The notes under the pieces are model-generated. The model had not been told where the DNA came from and made no database searches. It saw only the letters and a list, made by a program, of their open reading frames with translations. 64,000 nucleotides of DNA from Macrolepiota albuminosa (Eukaryota > Basidiomycota > Agaricomycetes > Agaricales > Agaricaceae), in assembly GCA_027475525.1 (NCBI GenBank), contig JAMWFC010000116.1, positions 1,487,826 through 1,551,825 on the forward strand, read 5' to 3'. The translations under genes were made by a program, and so were the position numbers. Below are positions 56,960 through 64,000 of this stretch, in pieces. Numbering within the stretch: position 1 is the first letter of the stretch; every line of letters starts with the position of its first letter.

Positions 56960-57902
56960 TGATGACGCCCAAAGTTTGGTCAGTAACAAATGTAACTATA
57001 GCGTTACCGTACCAAGAGTTTGCGTTGGGCGCGCTAAAAGTGATGTGAGGAGTCCCGGGCAGGTCCCAGAGAACGCGCCTGTGAAAATGGGTAAAAGTCG
57101 GTAACGGGGTCGGCAAGTGTCAAGTGCTAAGGTAAAGCGCCTAGGGAAGGAGCGGTAAGTGAACACGGCAAAGGTAAGCGGCAAGAGCACGATAAGCTTA
57201 GCAAAGTCTAAGCGTCGATAATGCCTGCCGTAGTTGCAAGGCGCGAGTATGTCGAGTGTTGGCGAGCGTCTGCAACTGCCGATGAGTTTGACGTTGCCGA
57301 CCGTAGCATAAATGAGCTCTTGAGCGTAAGGGAGACTGAAGAAAGAGGAGTAGTGAACTCTGGTCTATTGTTCCCTGTCTCTATGTACAAGTCGGTAAGT
57401 ACTATATATACTACAAGGAGTTCACCGTTGCCAGTGACCAACCATCGCCAAAGTGCGGTAAACTGGAAAATTTCATAGGGGTAGCTCCAATGGTTTCAGA
57501 TCTCTACCGTCCTTTCAAGACCCTTGGCGCCACCAGGCGGCAGATCGCGGTGCTAAACCATCAATCCATCACCCTTCTGCCTGTCAGAACACCTAAGCAA
57601 CGTTGGGCGCCAAATCGAGACGCTAAGCGGTGTCAGACGCCAAGGTCAAACGCCAAGCTGTCCGTCAGTTTTTGATAGATCATCAGGCTTCTCCCTAAGC
57701 GCTGTCATCAGTGACTGATGCCATCTGTCAGTTGTCATTCTTGCTGCCGTCGGCACTATCACTGATCGGATCTGCTTCTTGCCGTGCGCGGCTGTCAAAT
57801 ATCGCCAAACTTGGTTAATTAGCGCATGCTAAGGTATTTTGAGCCTGTGCCGTGTTGCCGTCACCTGCCGTTGATGCGCTGATCCTGTATGGGGTCCTAT
57901 CA
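56960..57902 (-). repeat. Solo B-type LTR in element C gag
   Basis: 943 bases, TGATGACGCCCAAAGTT...GGTCCTATCA, homologous to 15993-16920, flanked by GCGG (56956-56959 and 57903-57906), the 4-base duplication of this superfamily. Confidence 0.92.
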
Positions 57903-58503
57903 GCGGCATGGTAGTAATAGTAGTAGTGGTTCTCTCCTCCCTGCTGAGGTGGGAAGGCGCCGGCGCCGGCACCCCATCTCCCAGGAGGTCCTCCGTCTGG
58001 CAGGCTTCCTCTGGGGGGCTGTCCATGCCCTCCAGGTGGGGGTCCGGGGGCCCATTGGGGGTTGGGGGGCTCCTGTGGAGGCGGTGGGGGGCCGCCAGGT
58101 CTGAGGGGGTGGGCAGCGAGGGGAGGGGGAGGTGGGGATGGATGGGGGTGGTGAGGTCCCTGTCCAGGGTGTTGGGGGGGTTGACCGTAAGGGGGTCGAG
58201 GTGGTCCTGGGTTGGGGCTATACGAGGGTCAGGGGAGGCCATGGTTGGGGAAGGCCCGGGGGGGCCAGGGCAGGGCTGGCTGTGGCCGGGTGTCATCCTG
58301 GGGCCCCAGGGAGGGCGCAGGTCCAGGTGGGGTGGGCATTCGCGGTTAAATTCAGGGGCGGTAGCGGGAGGGGGGTTTCCGGGGTTGTCGGGAGGTCCCG
58401 GGTTCTGAGGTTTGTCAATGTACGAGAGGGTGTCGTCCGAGGTGTCGTCATCCTCAGGTTGAGGGTTACCCCCCAGGGGCAGGGGGTTGCCTTCGGCCGC
58501 CTG

Positions 58504-59423
58504 TGTAAGGGCGACCTCCGGAGGTTGCGGCACTATCACACAACTGGCAGAGGGAAATCCAAAGTATATTAGAGCCAGTAACGACAGTACAATCAATAAC
58601 TAATCACCTGGCAGAGGGAAATCCAAAGAGAACAAGTCTAAGGATTCCTCTGCCAGTGCGGCAGTACAATCAATAACTAATCACCTGGCAGAGGGAAATC
58701 CAAAGAGAACAAGTCTAAGGATTCCTCTGCCAGTGCGGCGCATCAGTACGGGGGCGGACGGGCGTGGGAATGACTGTACTGTAAGGGCGACCTCTAGAGG
58801 CTGTGGCTCAGTCACACAGCTGGCAGAGGGAGATCCAAAGTGTATTAGAATATATACTGACAATATCAAGGTAGCTACTCACCTGGCAGAGGGAGATCCA
58901 AAGAGAACAAGTCTGGGGATTCCCTATGCCAGGTTGGACGCTTCTGGGGCCTCTGAAGCGTGGGAAACAACTGTACAGTACAACAAACCTTAAAAACTCG
59001 AAAATTGACTAACCAAACAAGTGTGCAAACAAGGGAGGAAAACTCCGGACTTTAGAAGTCAGAAAGGCAAACTCCGGCTTATCTAAGCAGCCTGGAGCGG
59101 TGCTGAAGGGCCCACACTTGTCTGAGTGATAGCTAAAGAACCAGAGCACCTCAAAGGTTGAGAATAGTACCAACAGATAGTGTTGAAGAAGTAGTAACAG
59201 CCAAATGAGAGAATGGTAGAAGAAATAAGGAAGTGAATGAAAGGAGAGTGAAGAAATAAGGAGTGAAAGAAGAAAGGAATGAGGGGTCCCCTGACATGTA
59301 CAGTATCCAACGGCTAGCTCCAGGAGGCCGGGAGAACTCTGGGGCGCGGGAAATGCTCCGGAGTTCTCTAGAAACTCTGGAAAAGGAAATTGTGATCAGA
59401 CAAGAGCAAGGAGTCCCCTGACA
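58504..59423. repeat. Solo LTR of family F in element C gag
   Basis: 920 bases, TGTAAGGGCGACC...GTCCCCTGACA, flanked by a perfect 5-base duplication GCCTG (58499-58503 and 59424-59428). Its first part is duplicated: the start sequence recurs at about 58782, and the motif TGGCAGAGGGARATCC occurs five times, one of them inside a 77-base artefact. No sister copy in this window. Confidence 0.88.
58585..58738. repeat. 77-base perfect tandem duplication in the F LTR
   Basis: Copies start at 58585 and 58662; probable assembly artefact. Confidence 0.8.
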
Positions 59424-60377
59424 GCCTGTGCCCATGTGTTGAAGGTGCCGGGCACTGAGTAGGCTTGGACACGGGCGGAGAGTCTGACGGTGTGGGCGGC
59501 GGGTTGGTCGAAGAGGCCCCCAGTCGGGTTTAGAGACCGTAGGGTGGCGGAGGCGGCGTTGAGTTCCTCCTGCCATCGTTGGTCCTGTTGCGGGGAGTTC
59601 CCTTGGGTACCTGAGCGGGGTTCGTCCCTTTGGACATGGAAAGAGCGGGCCGGGTCCAAGGGGTCCTCGAAGCGGCGGGAGTTGGGGCTGGTGTGGATTT
59701 TGTCTACCAGGCTCTGGAGTTCGTCCCGGAGTGTTGGGTCTACTTGCAGTGTTCTTTTGGTGTTATTGGGAAGGGTCCCTTTTAGGAATTGGTCGTGGAA
59801 GCAGAGGAGGTGATTGGCCCATTCTTCCGGCATGCCTCGGAGGTCGTGGTTGCCGAGGGTGACCAAGAGGGCACGCATGCATCGGGCGAACTCTTCGGAG
59901 GAGGTGCGGAGTGCACGCAGCAGAGGTCGGGGGGCGGGCCGGTGGGACCGCCATGGGGCGTGGCCGATTCTGGGGCGGCTCCAGGGTTTCTGTATTTGAG
60001 AGAAGTGGTTGGGGTGGGGCAACCTGCGGCCAGGGCGCGAATGGCCCTCTGCTGGCTGGAGGTAGAGTGGCTCCCCATGGGGTTTCGGGGAGTCCCCCGG
60101 GTACCATCCTATAGGTGCCAGAGTTGACGGGGGGTTGGCGTACATCCTCCAGTCCGGGGGATGCAGGAGCTGGCTCGCCGAGAGGCCGTAGGCTCCATTC
60201 GGGTTGGGGGCCCAGAATCGGGGTGCGGGGTAGATTTCGGGAATCGGGGGTGGGTATATGGGTTGGGGAGTACTGTGGTTGTATTGTTCGTGTAGTGGGC
60301 GACTGTAGGCATCGGTTTGGTAGCCCACAGGATAGTAGACGGGGGTGTACGTAGACATTGAGAACGGGGTAAGGGGG

Positions 60378-60389
60378 AGTCTTGATATT
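60378..60389 (-). other. Element C self-priming PBS
   Basis: On the minus strand AATATCAAGACT lies one base after the 5' LTR. It is perfectly complementary to AGTCTTGATATT within the LTR (60790-60801). This is the arrangement known for Tf1-type elements, where the 5' end of the transcript primes cDNA synthesis. No tRNA-like TGG site is present. Confidence 0.65.
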
Positions 60390-60390
60390 A

Positions 60391-61266
60391 TGTCAGGTTC
60401 CGCTGATGACGGGGGCCTCCAGGGGCAAGCGGGTTCTTACTAGGCGGACTCAAAGTCTATGGAGAGTCTCCGGGTAACGGAGGGTGAGCTCTGGAGTTTT
60501 GGGTGGGGCGTGAGGTGGCTACGGAGTGCCGGAGTTCATAGGAAGAGGTAGAGCAGGATCCCGGGCTAAGTCTGGAATACGGGGTGGGAGTGGGCGGAGC
60601 CTTGCTAGAGCGGAGGGGAGGAGGGATGATCAGAAAAAGAGACTGAGACCGGGAGACTGAGACTGGAACTGGGAGACTGAGTTAGAATTGAAGTGAGACT
60701 TTTAGAGGGCCGAGAGACTTGAGAGAGTAAGACAAATAGATTGAGATAAGTACGAAATAAACAAGAGAGTATAGAGACGAGTTTATGGCAATATCAAGAC
60801 TACCGTAACGTACTACGAGCTGCGGGTTAAGTACCAGGTGCCGGGTGAGTTCCGGGCCCCCTGGACAAGGTCCGTACCCCCTCCATGTGGTGCATTCCGT
60901 GCAATGTATTGTCTGGGTATCAGTCCTCTGCGGTCATGTGGTCCCAGGGGGCGTAGATGGGTTGCGATGTATTGCCTGGGTTCAGGAGTGGCGCTGGGAG
61001 GGCGGCGTCAAGTGGGGGGCGGCCCCTGGCATGATCGATCAAGGCTTGGGACGGCGTCTGGGGCACGTGGCACGTTGGCGGGGCTTCGGGCCTTATCTGG
61101 CGGTTGAGCATCGGATTGGGCCAGGTCGGCCTTGGTCAGGGTGGCATCGGATCTAGTTGGTCTTGTCCCGATGTGTTCCGGAGACGCTCCGGGGTTGGGT
61201 TTCAAAGGAGGGGTTCCAGGCAGGACTTACTGGGGGGTCGGGGTGGCGTAGGTGTGGCTCATGACA
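60391..61266 (-). repeat. Element C 5' LTR
   Basis: 876 bases, TGTCAGGTTCCGCTGATGA...GGCTCATGACA. Contains the presumed transcript start at about 60801, judged from the PBS complementarity. Confidence 0.94.
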
Positions 61267-61740
61267 GCGATCAGTGCTGGCAACAGGCTGACTTTTTAGC
61301 AGAGAAACCACTTCTGCAGATTGAGATTGAGCGATGTGGTTACAAGTGCTACTTTTCTTCCAAAGTTTCACTGTGAACTCAATTCAATTGAAATATTCTG
61401 GAGATGATTGAAGTATCATAAGTTTTCTTCTCATTTTGCAGACTCCAACTATCTTACCAGCTTTTAACCACATAAACAGGTTATTACTGTCTGGCTCATA
61501 GCACTTTTTGCACTGCAAAAACTCTTATACCTGACATAATCAGGTTATGTGAAGATCATCCATGCTTTCTTCCATAATACATGGCGATATATAGATGCTT
61601 ACAGGTTTGTATCCTGATTTATTCTCATATTGAATATGCTGAAATCCTTTCTACAGCAAAGGCCTGGATGCATGCCAGGCTGAATTTGCTGTTGAGAAGT
61701 ATAAGTCACATTGATGGGTCCCTGCTAACATTATGAACTT
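61267..61740 (+). pseudogene. Decayed DDE-transposase-like gene, C-terminal part
   Basis: Continues the gene cut by element C. Readable with frameshifts: CWQQADFLAEKPLLQIEIE, then PKFHCELNSIEIFW (61360-61401), RYIDAY, an intron of 52 bases (61605-61656, GTTTGT...CTACAG), then KGLDACQAEFAVEKYKSH. The PKFHCELN-x-IE-x-W block and the KKYKSH-like end are, from memory, hallmarks of a DDE-endonuclease family frequent in Agaricomycetes; the N of the HCELN block and E of IE would be part of the catalytic region. The gene has stops and is inactive. Confidence 0.7.
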
Positions 61741-61786
61741 AGATATTCTCCATAATCCTCAGTAGTATCATTACTATCACGTGTTA

Positions 61787-63083
61787 TGAGTTGCAAAACC
61801 ACAGGGAGTTGCAAAATGTGGTTTTTTAAGAGATTGCAACATCTTTATATCTGATCCTCTTCGATCTTAATACATCTATATACATATATTCTGGATTTCA
61901 AATTTGGTATGAACTAAGCTTGCTGTTACATTGCGATTGCTTGATCATTGGGCAAAATTTTGCTGTTCTTAAAAAGACTGTTCTCAGCCTTAATCTCTAG
62001 CCTTCATTTTTGCTCAAGCTTCTAGGTACAGACTGAGTATAACATGAAAAAAGCTCCGGCCAAGTTTTTAGGTCTCTTGTGCCTTTAGGAGGAGTATAGA
62101 GGCTGATCTTATGTTTTGCGTAACACTGTAATTCCTATTTGATCATAATTTGAAGTCCGCTTTATGTTATCAACAATAAAAAACATGTGACTACTTTAAG
62201 AAGCTGCTTCTGCAGCTAATGTGGATAAGAAAATAGTAGTGCCAAACTGGTCACGCAATTGCATGACCCATGTGTATTGATGGAGAGGTGAAAGTGCTAG
62301 CTGGCTAACTATTATACAGTGTGAGGAGGGAGGGTTGACGAGAAAAGGACTAGAAGTACACTAATAAAATACTGATATGGGAACTATGAGCAGAGGGGTC
62401 AACACGACCTTCCTTTTGTGTACTGAAGTGAAAAGTGAGCTCGGCTCACTGGGTGGCTCTGGAGTAGGTCTCACTGCTAATGTACAGAGTGAGCCAATAT
62501 TAAAGAATATGGTAATATATGCAAGGTGGCTATGATGATGAGCAAAGCTTGTAGTGAGACCCAATAAAAGTGAGAAAGTGGAGGTGCGCTCACCTGGGCA
62601 GCTTGCAAGGAAGGAGAAGGACAGGAGAAGGTCGCCACTCAGGATGTCTAAGACCATTACACTTTACTGACCTCAGCATGCTAACTGCCAGACCCTGGCA
62701 CCATGCCAATGTCAGCTCACGATTAGGGAGGTGGAGATTGCAGATGAGAGTGGAAAGACTCACTATCATGCAGAGGCCTCTGAAAATGCTTGTCACCTTT
62801 GGTACTCACCTTTACGCCAAAAAGTAAAGTAGTCTCATGACAGTCCTCCAAAGCAGAGATACAACTGGCAGTATGACAAACCGTGACAAAAGTTTTGCAA
62901 CTCCTTTTTTTTGCATTCTGGCCATCCGGCTTCCTTCCGAGAGAATTTGACACTGTGCATCCACAAAGATAAATCTATATGTCTCTAGTCAAGATACTAG
63001 CCTACCGATACCTGAAGTCCGGTTAGAAAAAGGTGGGCCCAATGTGCCGCAATTGTTGATTTTGCGGAAAGTTTTGCAACACC
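61787..63083. mobile_element. Possible TA-flanked DNA element without transposase
   Basis: Begins TGAGTTGCAAAAC and ends GTTTTGCAACACC, an imperfect inverted repeat (11 of 13), with TA immediately outside both ends (61785-61786 and 63084-63085). The same core also occurs internally at 61806 and inverted at about 62891. No transposase ORF. It could be a degraded Tc1/mariner-like or MITE element, or chance. Confidence 0.35.
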
Positions 63084-64000
63084 TAATTGGTGCTGTCTTA
63101 GTGAATATTGGTGTCCTTAGCTACTGATTAGATATGCCAAATTGGGAAATTCAGGGTTATCAGGACCCTTAAGGGTCCAAAATCCAGATTTAGGGTATCA
63201 AAAATTTTCAGAACTCTGAATCTTGGGATAATATTGAGTTCACTTGAAAGCACTCATAAATCGGTGTCGATTCCGATGATTTTCGGACTTTTTCAATAGA
63301 TTTTAAATGTTCTATAACATTCTCGGATTTACGAGTGCCAAGAGGTCGGTTCTTAGCGTTTTGCACTGGGATAGCTCTTCCAAATAACAGGACTTACACC
63401 AGTTCTCATTTCTGTGAAGACTTTGACTCTTGTGACGGCACGGTCACCCACCCCGCCGTTACACCACGCGATCACGTCAGGCAAAGACCCCACCCTGTTC
63501 TCCCTTTCGTTTTTCACTGGATCACAAGGCCACCTCTCTTTGGACAAATGGAATTTCAGGGTAAGTCCAAATAACGGTATTTACGGCCCGGATATCACCG
63601 CCTCCCAACCCGACGGCACCTGAAATTCGCAATCCTATACGGCATACGGCTGGCAGCCCTAGTTGAACTGTACCCAGGAGACAATTCTTTCAGCCAAAAC
63701 AACGTAATAGCATAGTCAAAATAGTCTAATCGATGCCACGGTAAAAGGATTGTGACTGGTGTCACCCACTAATGAGGCACGGGGCTCAACGTGTGTGCTT
63801 TCCTGTTCTGGAAGGGGAGGAACGGCAGGCGGTGGAGATAGGAGATGGAAATATGCATTTGGGCACCAAAGAACATAGCAGAGGTAGTAACACTAATGGA
63901 AACGATCGATAAAAAATTGTGCTTTTCTTCTCACAACATTGTTATCACATTCGAAGCTGGCGAAGTAATGTTTGAACTCTCAGCTAGACTGTAATTTCCG
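63084..64000. other. Right end of the window, no gene recognised
   Basis: Short ORFs only. Base composition becomes more balanced and CpG sites reappear around 63430-63620, including a GTAAGT donor-like site at 63560, so this may be the edge of a host gene. I cannot support more than that. Confidence 0.4.

Larger units (their letters stand above)
55983..60358 (-). pseudogene. Element C gag, interrupted by two solo LTRs
   Basis: ATG at 60358 (MSTYTPVYYPVGYQ); an N-terminal Pro/Tyr-rich part to 59424; Pro-rich linker 58503-57903 in the same frame once the solo LTR and one target copy are ignored; then the capsid-like part from 56959 (RDPRKWRTFLMQCLNMF, AASYLQGLAFDHY, FVQEFSGHFG, RFEKEAYETGWNYNALWRAL) and a canonical zinc knuckle CLLCGEPRHFIGSC (55983-56024). 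Gag would form the particle and bind RNA. The capsid part resembles the gag of Tf2-like fungal elements. Confidence 0.85.
24620..61266 (-). mobile_element. Element C, Tf2-like Ty3/gypsy retrotransposon, 36.6 kb with nested insertions
   Basis: LTRs 24620-25485 and 60391-61266 flank gag-pol on the minus strand. The flanks GCAAT (24615-24619) and GCGAT (61267-61271) are a 5-base target duplication with one CpG change. Removing D, E and two solo LTRs leaves about 10.8 kb. Each insertion boundary rejoins C coding sequence: E sits between protease and RT, the solo LTRs in gag, and D in the antisense cargo gene. C itself interrupts the old DDE-like gene. Confidence 0.93.

Noticed and set aside
57829..58596. 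Pro-rich ORF crossing 57829-58596 as an independent gene
   Set aside because: It is part of element C gag running into two solo LTRs at its ends; only 57903-58503 belongs to gag.
62240..62960. Short ORFs at 62361-62953 as host genes
   Set aside because: No conserved motif, no consistent frame and no start context; they are within a repetitive-looking non-coding stretch.

Overview
The window reads as a nested pile of LTR retrotransposons in a filamentous fungus, most likely a mushroom-forming basidiomycete (Agaricomycetes). The pointers are Ty3/gypsy gag-pol genes with chromodomain integrases, short spliceosomal introns of about 50 bases (GTAAGT...YAG), TATAAA promoters, and an old DDE-transposase-like gene whose C-terminal motifs I associate with Agaricomycetes. 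I see no bacterial features, rRNA, tRNA or CRISPR. The organism call is an inference, not a species identification.

Layout, left locus (1-22332). A D-type element (D2) ends with its 5' LTR at 22107-22332 and runs leftward. It has taken a solo A-type LTR (20870-21940), a solo C2-type LTR (18517-20226, itself carrying a 966-base insert at 18998-19963), a reversed solo D-type LTR (17241-17467) and element B, whose 5' LTR is 15993-16920. B carries a solo C2 LTR (14037-14778) and the complete 12.3-kb element A (962-13271). Bases 1-961 are B again, running off the window.

Right locus (22333-64000). A decayed spliced gene (about 22560-23450, 24597-24619 and 61267-61740) was split by element C (24620-61266). 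C contains the 12.6-kb element D (25988-38558), the 11.4-kb element E (43269-54701), a solo B-type LTR (56960-57902) and a solo LTR of a further family, F (58504-59423). Nearly every junction has a target-site duplication that can be read directly. The end of the window (61741-64000) holds only non-coding sequence and one possible TA-flanked element.

How the parts work together. Elements A-E all lie on the minus strand and encode gag, aspartic protease, reverse transcriptase/RNase H and integrase. Beyond this core there are two kinds of cargo. A and C carry, between the end of pol and the 3' LTR, genes on the opposite strand with introns and a Cys-rich cluster. D and E carry a large same-strand third ORF (about 930-1080 codons) after the chromodomain integrase, conserved between them and unknown to me. 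D and E also share an in-frame TGA-CTT/TGA-CTA stop between protease and RT, and C has a 12-base PBS-LTR complementarity typical of Tf1-like self-priming.

Two cautions. There are 22 perfect tandem duplications with a period of exactly 77 bases, 18 of them in D. They look like unmerged k=77 contig overlaps, so many frameshifts in D are probably assembly errors. Separately, CpG-to-TpG/CpA changes have hit catalytic codons of A, B, C and E. All comparisons were made by eye.
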